The position numbers and the translations under genes were made by a program. Below the pieces are notes generated by a model that worked only from the letters and a program-made list of their open reading frames with translations, ran no database searches and was not told the origin of the DNA. A stretch of DNA of 64,000 bases, taken from assembly GCF_010093535.1 (NCBI RefSeq), contig NW_022985195.1, positions 195,200-259,199 on the forward strand, in the 5' to 3' direction. Shown one piece after another: positions 25,101 to 38,441 of the stretch. Source of the stretch: Lindgomyces ingoldianus. Its lineage: Eukaryota; Ascomycota; Dothideomycetes; Pleosporales; Lindgomycetaceae. The first letter of the stretch is position 1. Each line of letters opens with the position of its first letter.

Positions 25101-27174
25101 AAAGCCTTTACTAAAGCCCTAATACTCTACTACTTTAACTCTAAACTACTAATACTTGTAGAAGCTAATGCTTTAGACTATATAGTAGCAAAAGTTCTCT
25201 TCTAGACTAAGCTAAACAGGACTATTAGGCCTATTACATACTTTTTAAAAAAAATAAGTCCTGCAGAAGGTAATTATAAGATTTATAACAAGAAATTACT
25301 TGCTATAGTACGCTGCTTTAAACAATAGTAACCTAAACTAGAAGGTGCAGCGCATCTAATATAGGTCCTATCTAACTACAAGAACTTGCAGTACTTTATA
25401 ACTATAAAACAACTTAGCTACTAATAAGCTTATTAGTCTAAATACCTATTCTATTTTAATTTTAAGATTACTTATTATCCTAGTTAAAACAGAGGGAAAC
25501 TAGATGCCCTTATAAGGCAATTCTAAAATGTCCCTGCTTAAAAAAAAGTGTAAAAGGCTTAACACTAAACTCTACTTTAACTTAAGCTATTTTTAGACCT
25601 TAACCTAAATAAAATAAATTAGATAATTAATTAGATTATTACTAATAAGTATTTAAATAATAAATTTATCTAAGAAACCTTAGACCTACTCTAAAACAGC
25701 ACTAGTTAGTTAAAAAAGGTAACACTAGCTAACTATAAAAACTAAAATAGTAAGCTATATTACTATAACTAACTTATAATCTCTAATTCTAATAAACTAA
25801 GAATTAAACTACTTTAAATTATACACAACTTGCCTGTTAGAGGACACCTAGGCAGAGGAAAGACTCTTAACCTACTACAGAGAGAGTACTACTAGCCCTG
25901 CATGTTCTATACTATACGCTAATATGTATTATGTTGCTATACTTACTATAAAGTAAAGGCCTTTTAAAAAAGGTATAATAGCTTACTTAAACTACTTCTA
26001 ATTCTTAAATAAGCTTAAAAAGACATATTAATTAATTTTATTATAGACCTACCTTTATCTAAAAAGTACATAAATATTATAGTAGTTATTAATTACTTAA
26101 CTAAGTATTAACACCTAATACTATGTTCCTCTATAACTGCCCCTAATATAGCCTAGTTATTCTACTAATACGTATAGGTTTACTATAGCCTGCCTAACAT
26201 AATTATATTAGACAGAGGTACACAGTTTGTCTTAGCTTTCTAGGACAAACTCTGTAAACAGCTCTAAATTGTTCTCTATCTATCTATAGCTTTTTACCTA
26301 GAGACTAACAGCTAGACTAAGAACACAAACACTGTAATAAAATAAGTCCTATAAGCATACATAAACTACTAGTAGGACAACTAGGTAAAATAGTTAGCTA
26401 TAGCACAGTTTAAAGCTAATAACATAACATCTAAATTAACATAAGTATCTCTGTTCTTAGCAAACTATAGATACTACCCCTAAATAAGATTTAAACTACT
26501 TATAAATACCCCCTAACTAACTTATTAATTTATATAAGTAATAAATGTAAATAGACTTATTAATAAAATTTAAAACATATCTAAATATGTTTATAAAGAG
26601 CTTACATAGGCTTAAGCTTTTTAATAAAAGTACATAAACTAATTTTAAACCTCTGCCCCTGCGTATGCGGCTAGCAAGAAGGTCTAGCTAAACACTAGAA
26701 ATATCTAAACAAACTAATAATTAAAAAAACTTAATTAAAAGAACTTTAGCCCCTTTACAGTAGCCTATATAGTCTTATTGCATGCTTACTAATTAATTCT
26801 ACCTAACAGCATAAAGATACACCCTGTGTTCCACGTATTATTGCTGCGCTAAGTAGCTTCTAAATCTAACTATCTACCTAGACAGCTAAACTTGCTACTT
26901 AAACTTATTATTATAAATAATAAACTAGAATATGTTATAAAAGATATTAAATAGATCTAGTTTAATAAAAAGAAACATATCTATAAATACCTTATAAAAT
27001 AGACTAAATACAACAAACTGTTGTAAGAACCTGTAGAAGCCTTATAAGAGAACTCTACAGTAACCTAATTTTATGCCTAATACTTATCTAAACTAAACTT
27101 ATACTCTAATAAAGACAACCTAATGCTAGAACTACTAATGTAAAGGATTCCCTTCTTAATAAGGGGGGGGGTAC
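22146..27174 (+). pseudogene. A1 gag-pol with C-terminal chromodomain, RIP-destroyed
   Basis: Reading through RIP stops: a gag zinc knuckle near 23110-23136 (CFKYSKHSY for CFKCxKHGH); RT with MPFSLANTPSTFQHFINNLL leading to YINNILIYS at 24720-24746, where YLDD is expected; RNase H around 25140-25450 ([20 protein letters not shown]); integrase with GHLGRGKTLNLLQREY, then IIDLPLS near 26040, LDRGTQFV near 26210 and ETNSxTKNTN from 26301, where ETDGQTERxN is usual, so the catalytic Glu is Lys; then HPVFHVLLLR; and a chromodomain at about 26920-27080 (LEYVIKDI ... KYLIK). Chromodomains in this class are known to bind methylated H3K9 and steer integration to heterochromatin. Confidence 0.85.
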
Positions 27175-27492
27175 TGTTACAGTATCCTCCCTAGATCCTA
27201 GACATAACTGTATTAGACGCGTACTAGAGTATTATTAGTGCATGTCTAACATAAACACAACACAACATAGACATAAACTTAAGCATAAACTGCTTTAACA
27301 CTAACTAAACTTAAAACAGGCTTAATTTATACCTAAAGCGCTTAGACTTCTAAGCTAAGTATTTAATTACTAATTTCTTTCTAAACCTTCCTGTTCCTCA
27401 CACAATGTCTTGTACCTACTATAATACCTTACGTAGTAATTAAACTAGACCTCTGTGAAGCTCTATAACCTTACTCGTGCACAATCGTGACA
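27175..27492 (+). repeat. A1 3' LTR (318 bp)
   Basis: Starts TGTTACAGTATCC, ends CACAATCGTGACA. It is followed directly by the TSD AGAAG. The last 60 bp are nearly free of RIP changes. Confidence 0.92.
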
Positions 27493-27497
27493 AGAAG

Positions 27498-30400
27498 CTG
27501 CTATTGTAAGAGTTTATAAGTAAAAGCTTGCAGAAAAAATGTTGCATTAGGTATAAGCAACTTTAGAGGCAACAGCTAGGAAGTGTTCTAAGTAAGATTA
27601 TATCTAAAAATTACTAGACTTATTAGAGGCTTATTATGTAAAATACTTAAAAAGAAATCTTTTTTTCTTAAATAAAATAAAAGCCTTTAAGGCTAAAGTA
27701 AAAGGCTATTTCTCTTTTTAACCTTTATTAGTAGAGACTTGTCTTTAAAGGCTGCTGCTATCTAGTAATAACATAACTATTTTTTTTAATATAAGTGCTT
27801 TATTACCTAGCTAGTTTCTTTTAGATAAGCCTAAAGGTACTTTTATACTAACAGCTATGTGTTCTGTAAATTCTTAGCTAGTTTTTATATGTTTTTACTA
27901 GTAAGTTATTTTTTTTATTTTACTAAAAACTTTTTCTAGTTTCTTTAATTACTAATAATGTGCTTAACTTTATACTTTATTTTTTTATTTTTTTTATTTT
28001 TAGGTAGATAAGAGAATTTTCTTAAGTGCTTTTTTTAGTTTAAAGATATAAAACTATAGATGTATTTTTATATGTAAAGAAAGCTTAAGCTTGCAGTTAT
28101 CTTATTAAGTCTAAAGAACTTTATATAGTCTTATTTTTTTTTTTACTAGCTTTCTAAAGGGTCTTAGTATCTTTAGGTTTTTAGTGTTAAAATACACATA
28201 ATCTTTTAAGTAAATTTCTAGTCTTAGTTATTATAATTTATTTATATATTTTTCTATTATTTTTTTGCTAGTCTTAGCTTCTATAGCTAACTTTTTATGT
28301 ATTTAACATAGGTCTATTAGCTAATCTATTAACTTTTATAAATCTATAAGTTAATTTTTATGTAATATAAAGTAAAAGTTATATCTAAAATTAGCTCTAT
28401 ATAGTGTTTTTTTTATTATAGCTAATTCTATGTTATTAATAGCTAACTATGCTATTAAAAGCTATATTATCTAATTATTTTAAGTATAGAATATGTACTT
28501 TTTTAAGTATCTTTTTACTTCTATGTTTACTCTTTTAGTCTAGCTGTCTATCTATAGATAGTAGGCTATTAATAGCTTATATGCTATACTAAGATGCTGC
28601 ATTACTACTTTTTAGAAACTGCTAGTAAATAGTTTATCTTAGTTAGAGATAATAACCTTAAGGCATTTATATACTAATATTATATTTTATTTTAGTTTAT
28701 AAATAAATTCTTTAGCTGTTATTATTTTTTTTAAGGGCTAAGTGTATAGATATTTAGTAGTTTTATCTAAAGCTACTATAATTATGTTACACATTTTTTC
28801 TGTCCCTAGTTCCTTAGATAAGGGTAATTTTATAATAAAGTTTATTATAATTATTATCTATAGCAGCTTAAAAGCTTTAATTAATTATAAGTATTTATAA
28901 GCCTTATGCCTTTATAAGTTATTTTTATTGCAGATGTTACATTCTCTAAGTACTTTAGTGCATAACTGCTTAACTTTTAGTATTTATTATAGTATTACAG
29001 CTCTTAGTTTTTTCTAAAGGGTGCCTATTCTAGGGTGTCTAAACATTAGGAATTTATAGTATTTATAAATTAAATTCTTTTATTTTTATTTACTAGCTAT
29101 AAGTATATAAAGTTTTTTTATAAGTCTAAGTTTATTATAAATTTATCTTTTATTAGTTTTTTTAAAAAGTGTATATTTTTTAGTTTCTTTCTTTTCTTTA
29201 TTAAAGTAGTCTAGTCTTTAGCTAAGGGCATTAGCCTACTAGTTTTATGCTCTAAGTACATGCTTAATAATATAGTTAAACTATGTAAGTTTTATTACCT
29301 ATTTTATATGCATTAGTAACAGTTTTTTTACTGTTAAAAACATAACTAGGTTTACATAGTTAGTTATAATGTTAAATAGTTTTACTATTTTATGTAGTTC
29401 TATAGACTAAACTTTTATAGCATTAAGTATAGCCTTTAGTTTTTTATTAAGTATACTATAGCTAGCTTTAGGTCTAGAGAACTTAGCAAAGTAGTACACA
29501 ACTAGGTGCTACTTCCTGTCTTCTTGTTTTTAATACAGCGTGGCCTTGCTAGCTTCTAAGGACGCGTCTGTATAGATTTTAGTGTCTAGTTATAGATTAT
29601 ACATTCTTAATACTAGTTTAGCTATTATAGCTTATTTTAAAGTTATAAATGCTTTATTTATTTATAAAGTTTAGAAGAACTTAGCTATTACTTACTTTTT
29701 TATAGTTATATTTATTAGTAGTATAGCTATTTTTAAGTAATTCTTAATTATTTATTTAATATATCTTAATAGTTTAAGAAATCTTTTAACTTTCTTAACT
29801 ATTATAAGTTTAGGCTATTTAAGCACTTTTTATACTTTAGCTAAGTTAATTTTTATTTTTTTACTATTAATTATAAATTCTAAGTATTCTGTTTTACTAA
29901 CATAAAATTTGCACTTAAAGAGATGTAGATAAAGTCTGTATTTTTTAAGTTATTCTAAGACTTTCTATACCTTTTGTACATAGTCTTTAAGGGTATCTCT
30001 TAAGTAGATAAGGACGTTATTTAAATATACTAAAGTAAAGACATTAAAATAAGAGTTAAGGGCTATATTAATAATTTATTAGAATATTACTAGAGCATTT
30101 ATTAGGCTAAATAGTATTACTAATAGCTTATAAAGTCTCTATAAGGTTTTAAATACTATAAGCTATTTATCTTTTTTTTTTTTTATTAAATCTGTCTTGT
30201 ATGTTAAACTTTATAAAGTACTAAGTTCCTTTTAATTAGTTTATAATGTCTTATATAATTAGTAGGGGAAACTAATCTTAGATTATATTATTATTTAAAG
30301 TTCTATAGTTTTAATAGACTTAGATTTTTTCTTCTTTCTTTTTTATAAAAACTACTGCTAAGGCTACTAGGCTATAGCTTTCTTAGATGTAGCCTTATGC

Positions 30401-33400
30401 TAACATTTTATTAATATATTCTTATAAGGCCTTTTTTTATACCTTAGTTAAAAGGTAAAGCCTATGTGTCTTTAAGTTATAATCTTTTATTAAGTTAATA
30501 GTGTAATTTTAAGGCTAGTGTAGTAGTAGTTTTTTAAGGTCCTTTAAGGTCTTAAATATATCTTTATAGTCTTTATACTTAGGTAAGATGCAGCCTTTTT
30601 CTTAAATTTATATAACACTAATTTATTTTACATTTTTATTTTTTTTAATTTTTTTATAAAGAACTTCTTTAAGTTTTTTTATTATTATTTTTATTACTTA
30701 GGCTTTTAGCTTTTAGTAAGAAAATCTCTAAAGTTTTTTTTTTTTTTAGAGTAGTAACTACTACTCTATTTTGCTTATTTGTAGACTAGGCATCTATTAT
30801 TATAGCATGCTAACTAAGTTATGTGTGCATAGTTATTAAGAGTCTTTATAGTTATAGTTTTCTAGTTAATTACAAAGTTATATGTTTTAAGCTAGTTATA
30901 GCTTAGAATTACATTATATTTACTTTCTAGCTTAAGTATGTTTATAGACTTTTAATTTTTTATATTAAAAGTTTTAAAGTTTTTTTTATAAGTTTTTAGG
31001 TTAATCTATCCTCTACTATACTTAATTAATAATGTGTTAGTAAAGGTTACCTTAAATAAGTTTTTTTTTATATAAAATAGTATACTTTACTTATCTACTT
31101 AATTCTTATTTATAGTAGTAAAGGTGCATCTACTGTCTATAAGAGCTAGTCTAGGCTATTCTTTATACATAAAAGTAGTTATTAGGCTGTGTTCTGCCTC
31201 TTACCCTACTATAATTACTACTAATATATTATGTTTAACTTTTTTATTTAAAAGAGAATAAAGATTAATATCTTATAAGTTATTATTAAACTTATACTTT
31301 TTTTTTTATAAATTTAATGTTTTTAATTATAGTAGTTAGTTACTTTACATTTATAATCTTTAACTAAGTAATGTAATATTAGATAGTCTTTTTTTCTTAC
31401 TACTTTTTACTAAAAATAGTAGAACTTATAGTTGTTTTATTCTTTACACGCTGCCTATTTCTTTTGTTTATGTAAGGGAGCTGTTTAACAGGTGTAATAG
31501 TTTATAGTTTTATAGGCTAAGGCTGTTCCCTACTATAAGCAACTGTTGTAGTTCTTTTTCTATGTAGGCTACTATTCTGCTTAATGTTTATTATCCTAGT
31601 GTTTAACACAGTATTGTTGTGTACACTAGTACTAGGAGTATAGACACTTGTTAGGTCTATGTAATGTGTTAAAAGAACTTTTTTAAGTTTATTATAAGTA
31701 TTTCTTTGTTTATACTAGCTGTACAGGGTGTTTTTTCTATTAGCAATTATTAGTGCTATAAGTGCTGCTTTTATAAAGAACATATTATCTATAGTTTTGT
31801 TATATTATAAAAGCTTTTCTAGAGATTACTAGGCTTAAAAGCAGTGTCTTAAGTTTCTTAGGCGCTAGTTATAGTACTTTAAACCTAGTAGGTTTACCTA
31901 GCTATTTTAGCTTTTAATTTTTAATTTTAGTAAAAAATTACTATTACTTTTTTTTATTTATAATATTATATTTAACTTTAGCTATTCTTTATATAATGTT
32001 AAATGTTAAGTAGTTATTGCTAATGTTTATTTAGTAAAGTAAGACTATATAATTACTTAAGTAGTTATATTATAACCTACACTTCTAGCACTTATATCTC
32101 TAAAACTATTAGAAAAGCTCTCTTACTAAAGTACTAGAGGTTTAGTCTTAAAAAAGAAACTATTTTTTTTTTTTTAAATATTTATAATATATTTTTAAAT
32201 TTAAGTTTTTTTTTTATATCTTTTAAAAATTATAAAGTCTTATAACACTATATTAAAGCTACTAAAATTTTAAATAACTACCTTCTAATATAGTTTAAGG
32301 TAGTTATTTAAAAAGTAATTTTCTTTATATTACTAGTAAAGTTTATTATTTAGTTTTTTTTATATTTTTTTATTTATAAAGCTATATTTAGTAGTAATAG
32401 CTTTTATTATTATAGTAGTATTTTTATTTTTTTTTTTTAAAAGTCTAGGTAGTTTTAGCAAAAATATTTTACTTTTTTATAGTTTAGGTAAGCCTTATTC
32501 TCTAACTATTTTTATTATTCTTTTGTTAAAGTAGCTTATTGTATTTTAAAACTTAGTTTTTCTTTAAAGGGGGGCTTTATATATGCTTTACATAACTAAA
32601 GTCTATTAGCTTTTTATTATATTATAAAAGCTTTTTCTTTTTAAAAATAAACTTTAGCTTTTAAAAAGTTCTCTTTAATTTTTTTTTTTTATATTTTTTA
32701 TAGTAATTATTATAAGTTATTACTTTTTTAATATAGTTTTTAAAAGTAGTTAGTTAGTTTATGTGTATAAATTTATCTTTTACTTTGTTATTTAGCCTAT
32801 TATAAAACATGTAGTATAGGGCTTTTTAGTTATTCTATCTATATATAGCTATTTGCTCTCTAAAGCGTGCTGCATAGTTTTAGACTAGTCTGCTGCTTTG
32901 TCTTATGTTGTCTAGTTTGTTAGCTATAATTTTTTTTATCTAAAGTTTTATAAATAGCTAATAAGGCTGCCTTAAAATTTTTAACACTACTAAATACTTC
33001 TTTAGTTTTAAAGTTAAGTAGTGTGCTGTTAGCTTTAAAGTCTATCTAATTATTAGTGTAGAGTTAGAACTAGATTGCAAGAGAGCCTTTTAAGTATAAT
33101 TCTATCTAAAAAATTATTTTTACATTAGTCTAAAATACTCTCTTATTATACTATATATAAAGGTAGCATTTAGTAAAGAATAGTTAAAGGTCTTTTAATA
33201 ATTTTTTAAAAAGCTTTAAAAAAGCTAGTTTTAAAGCTTTTTTAGCTATAACACTTACTTTATTTATTAAAATATTTTAAACTTTTACTAGTTCTACTTA
33301 TAATTTATATATTTAGTAGGCTTAAGTAGTTATTTTATAAAAGTTAGTAAAAAGTAAAAAGCTTTATAAATTTATAGTTTTTTAGTAAAAGTTAGCTATT

Positions 33401-33606
33401 TTTTATTTAAGTTTTAGTAGCTTACTAACCTTATTACTAATTTACTATAGTTTTTTAATATTGTTCTAAATTAAGTTAATTTATTTTATAAAAATAGCTT
33501 TACTTTAGGTAAGAACTTCTATAGATCTAGATAGCACAGTGTAGGCTATGTTAGAGTCTAAATTATGTTAAAAGGTTACTATACTTTTTAAAAAAGTAGT
33601 GTTTAA
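27498..33606 (-). pseudogene. B-inv gag-pol, RIP-destroyed
   Basis: The internal region of the inverted B element, read on the minus strand from 33606 down; the last part continues at 21463-21822 beyond A1. Order matches B-in: gag, protease (31125-31150), RT (YLNN at 30016-30027), RNase H, integrase with CxxC near 28930, chromodomain near 27900-28000. No open frame survives. Confidence 0.78.
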
Positions 33607-34196
33607 TGTTATAATTTTTACTTTAGGAAGCACTTAGGTCTGCTAGTATTCCTAGGGAGGAAGTAGGACAAGTAGTAGGGGCTAATCTAGTAGGGTGTAC
33701 AGTCCTACGTACAGGCTATTAGGCTAATAGAGGAGGATAGGGAGACTAGATTATAGTTTACCCTTAATGCAGCAGTAAAAAGGCTAGGTTAAACAGTCCT
33801 TTTAGACAAAGTTAGAGGTATATATAGTGTAAAATATATAAATAGTATTACAGCTTTTTATAAAGCTAAATACTACTTAGTTTATATAAAGAATAAACTA
33901 AACATTAAACACACCTTCTAAAGGTTATTTAATGTAGGAACTATATATATATGCTAGGGTGCTAAAGGGAGTTAGGGGAGTCTATAGAAGCTTGCTAAGG
34001 AGAGCTCTCTAAGCTCCCTTTAGCTCCCTAAACTTATAGCCTACTTTCTTATTAGACAACGCATTCTTCTACAACGTTAGGCAGCCGCGCTGCCTCTGTG
34101 TCCTCCAACTAGTCTTTAAGCAAGCCCTGTCCCAATCTAGCTAGATTGTGGAGCACTGCTGGTGGAGTTACGCTGGTCCAACCATAGACCGTAACA
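33607..34196 (-). repeat. B-inv 5' LTR (590 bp)
   Basis: Reverse-complement LTR. The outer (right) 110 bp keep CpG- and CpA-rich sequence (GCAGCCGCGCTGCC, TCCAACCATAGACCGTAACA), whereas the inner homologue ending at 21462 is mutated. Confidence 0.92.
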
Positions 34197-34201
34197 GCTA
34201 G

Positions 34202-37200
34202 CCCTTGTAGACAGTAGATGCACCTTTACTGCAATAGATAAGAATTAGGTAGATAAGTAAAGTATACTATTCTAAATAAAAAAAAACTTATTTAAGGTAA
34301 CTCTTACTAACACATTATTAATTAAGTATAGTAAAGGATAAATTAACTTAAAAACTTATAAAAAGAACTTTAAGACCTCTAATATAAAAGACTAAAGGTC
34401 TATAAATATACTTAAGCTAGAAGGTAAGTATAATGTAATCTTAGGCTATAACTAGCTTAGAACATATAATCCTATAATTAACTAGAAAACTATAACTATA
34501 AAAACTTCTAATAACTACACACGCATAACCTAGTTAGTATGCTATAATAATTAATACTTAATTTATAAATAAGTAAAATAGAGTAGCAGCTACTACTCTA
34601 AAAAAAGAAAACTCTAGAAATTTTCTTACTAAAAGCTAAAAGCTTAGGTAATAAAAATAATAAAAAAAAAACTTAAAAAAGTCTCTTATAAAAAAATTAA
34701 AGTAGATAAAGATGTAAAATAAATTAGTGTTATTTAAACCTAGAACAAAAGTTACATCCTAGCTAAATATAAGAATTATAAGAACATGTTTAAAACACTA
34801 AAAGACCTAAAAAAACTACTACTACATTAGCTTTAAAATTATGCTATTAACTTAATAAAAGATTACAACTTAAAGACCTATAAGCTTTATCTCTTAATAA
34901 GGACACAAAAAGAAGCCCTGCAAAAGTATATTAATAAAATGTTAGTATAAGGCTATATTTAAGAAAGCTATAGTTCTATAGCTTTAGCTGTAGTCTTTAT
35001 AAAGAAAAAAAAAATCTAAGTCTGTTAGAACTATAGAACCTTAAATAATAACATAATTTAAAATTAGTTTTCTTTGCTAATTATATAAAACATTATAAAC
35101 TAACTAAAAGGAACCTAGTACTTTATAAAGTTTAACATACAAGACAGATTTAATAAGATAAAAATAAAAGAAAGTAATAAATAGCTTACAGTGTTTAAGA
35201 CTTTATAAAGACTTTATAAACTATTAGTAATGCTATTTAGCTTAATAAACACTTTAGTAATATTCTAGCAAATTATTAATATAGCCTTTAACCTATACCT
35301 TAATGTTTTTACCTTAGTATATTTAGATAATGTCCTTATCTATTTAAAAGATACTTTAGAAGACTATGTATATAAGGTACAAAAAGTCTTAGAACAGCTT
35401 AAGAAGTACAGACTTTACTTATAGCTTTCTAAATGTAAATTTTATGTTACTAAAATAAAATACTTAGGATTTATAATTAATAAAAAAAAAAATTTAATTT
35501 AGCTAAAGTATAAAAAGTGCTTAAATAGCTAGAACTTATAATAGTTAAAAAAGTAAAAGAATTTCTAAGACTATTAGGCTACATTAGACAAATAATTAAA
35601 GACTACTTTAAAATTACTATACTATTAATAAACACTATAACTAAGGAATAAGCTATAGTAAAGTTTATCTAGACCCTAGAAATAAATAAAGCATTTATAA
35701 CACTAAAACAAGCTATAACAGCTAAACTAGTATTAAGAATGTACAACCTATAATTAGATACTAAGATCCACACAGACGCGTCCCTAGAAGCTAGCAGGGC
35801 TGCGTTGTATTAAAAACAGGAAGACAGAAAATAGCACCTAGTTGTGTACTATTCTGCTAAGTTCTTAGGACCTAAAGCAGGTTACAGCATACTTAACAAA
35901 GAACTAAAAGCAATATTAAACACTATAAAAATATAAGCTATAAAGCTACATAAAATAGTAAAGCTATTTTTTATTATAACTAACTATATAAACTTAGTTA
36001 TGTTTCTTATAGTAAAGAAACTATTACTAATGCATATAAGATAAGTAATAAAGCTTACGTAGTTTAACTACATTATTAAACATGTTCTAGGAACATAGAA
36101 TTAGCAGGCTAACACCCTTAGCTAAAGGCTAGACTATTTTAATAAAGAAAAGAAAAAAACTAAAAAATTTACACTCTTTAAAAAAACTAGTAAAGAATAG
36201 ATTTATAATAAGCCCTAACTTATAAAGAAATTTTATATGCTTATAGCTAGTAAGTAAGGATAAAAAAACTTAATCTAAAAAGATTATAAATCTTTAATGT
36301 TTAGACATCTAAGAATTAGCACCCTCTAGAAAAAGCTAAAGGCTGCTATACTATAATAAATACTAAAGGTAAAGCAACTATGCATAGAGGTGCTTAGAGA
36401 GTGCAACACCTGCAACAAAAATAACCTGTAAAGGCATAAGGCCTATAAGTACTTATAACTAATTAAAGCACTAAAGCTACTATAGACAATAATTATAATA
36501 GACTTTATTATAAGATTACCTTTGTCTAAAGAACTAAAGACAGACAAGATGTGCAATATAATTATAGTAGCTTTAAATAAAACTACTAAATATCTATACA
36601 CTTAGCTTTTAAAAAAAATAATAACTACTAAAGAATTTATTTATAAGTTAAAATAAAATGTAATATTTATGTATAAATGCCCTAAAATTATTATCTCTAA
36701 CTAAAATAAATTATTTACTAGCAACTTCTAAAAAGCAGTAATATAGCACCTTAGTATAATATATAAGCTATTAATAGCCTACTACCTATAGACAGACAAA
36801 CAGACTAAAAGAGTAAACATAGAAGTAAAGAAATACTTAAGAAAGTACATTTCTTATACTTAAAATAATTAGGCAGCATAGCTTTTAATAGCATAGTTAG
36901 CTATTAATAATATAAAGTTAGCTATAATAAAAGAAACACTATATAAAGCTAATTTTAGATATAACCTTTACTTTACATTACATAGAAATTAACTTATAGA
37001 CTTATAGAAATTAATAGATTAGCTAATAAACTTATGTTAAATATATAAAAAGTTAGCTATAGAAGCTAGAACTAGCAGAGAAATAATAAAGAAGTATGTA
37101 AATAAATTATAATAGCTAGGACTAGAAATCTGCCTAGAAGATTATGTGTACTTTAATATAAAAAACTTTAAGATACCTAGACCCTTTAAAAAGCTAGTAA

Positions 37201-37851
37201 AAAAAAGAATAAAACTTTATAAAGTCTTATAAACTTAGTAAGATAACTATAAGCTTAAGCTTCTCTTACACATAAAAATCTACCTATAGTTTTATATTTT
37301 TAGACTAAAAAAAGCACTTAAAGAGATTTTTTTATCTACATAAAAATAAAAAAATAAAGAAATAGAATATAAAGTTAAATATATTATAAGTAATTAAAAA
37401 AACTAGAAAGAATTTTTAGTAAAATAAAAAAAGTAGCTTACTAGTAAAAATACATAAAAACTAGCTAAAAATTTAAGAAATGTGCAGCTATTAGTATAAA
37501 AGTACTTTTAGGCTTGTCTAAAAGAAACTAGCTAGGCAATAAGGCACCTATATTAAAAGGAATAGCTATGTTATTACTAAATAGTAGTAGCCTTTAAAGA
37601 CAAGTCCTAGCTAATAAAAGCTAAAAAAAAAAAAGTAGCTTTTTACTTTAGCTTTAAAAGCTTCTATCTTGTCTAAGAAAAAAAGGTCTCTTTTTAAGTA
37701 CTTTATATAATAAGCTTTTAATAAATCTAATAACTTTTAAATATAATTTTATTTAGAACGCTTCTTATTTATTACCTTTAGCATCTTTTTTTGTAAGCAA
37801 AGCTGCTCTTAGTCCTAAGCCTGCTGTTCTTTTAGTAGAAGGCGCTTACAG
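34202..37851 (+). pseudogene. B-outer pol (protease, RT, integrase, chromodomain), RIP-destroyed
   Basis: Begins at the retroviral-type protease motif (LVDSRCTFTA, with DSG changed to DSR), three codons after the B-inv insertion point. RT carries YLDN at 35320-35331, keeping the first catalytic Asp. The integrase zinc-binding CNTCN is near 36400, and the first catalytic Asp is intact at 36501 (IDFIIRLPLSKEL). The chromodomain lies near 37360-37530. Broken at 37852 by B-in. Confidence 0.8.
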
Positions 37852-37856
37852 GCTAG

Positions 37857-38441
37857 TGTTACGGTCTACGGTTGGACCAGCGTAACCCCACCAGCAGTGC
37901 TCCACAATCTAGCCAGGTCGGGGCAGGGCTCGCTTAGAGACCAGTCGGAGGACACAGAGCCAGCACGGCTGCCCGAAGCCATGGAGGAATGCGTTGTCTA
38001 ATAGGAAGACAAGCCTAGGGAGCTAGACAGAGCTTAAGGGAGCCCCTCTTAGCAAGCTCCTATAAACTCCTGCTAGCTCCCCTTAGCGCCCTAGCACATA
38101 TATATAGTTCCTATATTAAATAACCTTTAAGAGGTGTGTTTAATGTTTAGTTTATTTTTTACATAGACTAAGTAGCATTTAGCTTTCTAAAAAGCTATAA
38201 TACTATTTATATATCTTACACTATATATACCTCTAACTTTGTCTAAAAGGACTATTTAACTCTAGCCTTTCTACTGCTGCATATAAGGCAAACTATAATC
38301 TAGTCACCTTTTATTCTCTATTAGCCTAATAGCCTGTACGTAGGACTGTACACCCTACTAGATTAGCCCCTTCTGCCTGTCCTACTTCTCCCCTAGGAAT
38401 ATCCCTAGACCTAAGTGCTTCCTAAAGCAAGAATTATAACA
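37857..38441 (+). repeat. B-in 5' LTR (585 bp)
   Basis: Starts TGTTACGGTCTACGGTTGG, ends GAATTATAACA. About the first 240 bp are less RIPed than the 3' LTR, and the last 300 bp are more RIPed. Confidence 0.93.

Larger units (their letters stand above)
21828..27492 (+). mobile_element. Gypsy-A copy 1 (A1), chromodomain retrotransposon
   Basis: A 5665-bp Ty3/gypsy element inserted into the 3' region of B-inv, TSD AGAAG at 21823-21827 and 27493-27497. LTRs of 318 bp (21828-22145, 27175-27492). A polypurine tract of As and nine or more Gs lies immediately before the 3' LTR (about 27161-27171). Domain order is gag with zinc knuckle, RT, RNase H, integrase, chromodomain, all with RIP stops. Same family as A2. 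Confidence 0.93.
20873..34196 (-). mobile_element. Gypsy-B inverted copy (B-inv), containing A1
   Basis: A second B element in reverse orientation inside B-outer, with TSD GCTAG at 20868-20872 and 34197-34201. Both LTRs are 590 bp. Removing A1 and its TSD copy leaves 7654 bp. Minus-strand pol motifs include the YLDD position at 30016-30027 (now Tyr-Leu-Asn-Asn) and a protease ALIDSxC near 31125-31150. Insertion fell directly upstream of the DSG protease motif of B-outer. Confidence 0.92.
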
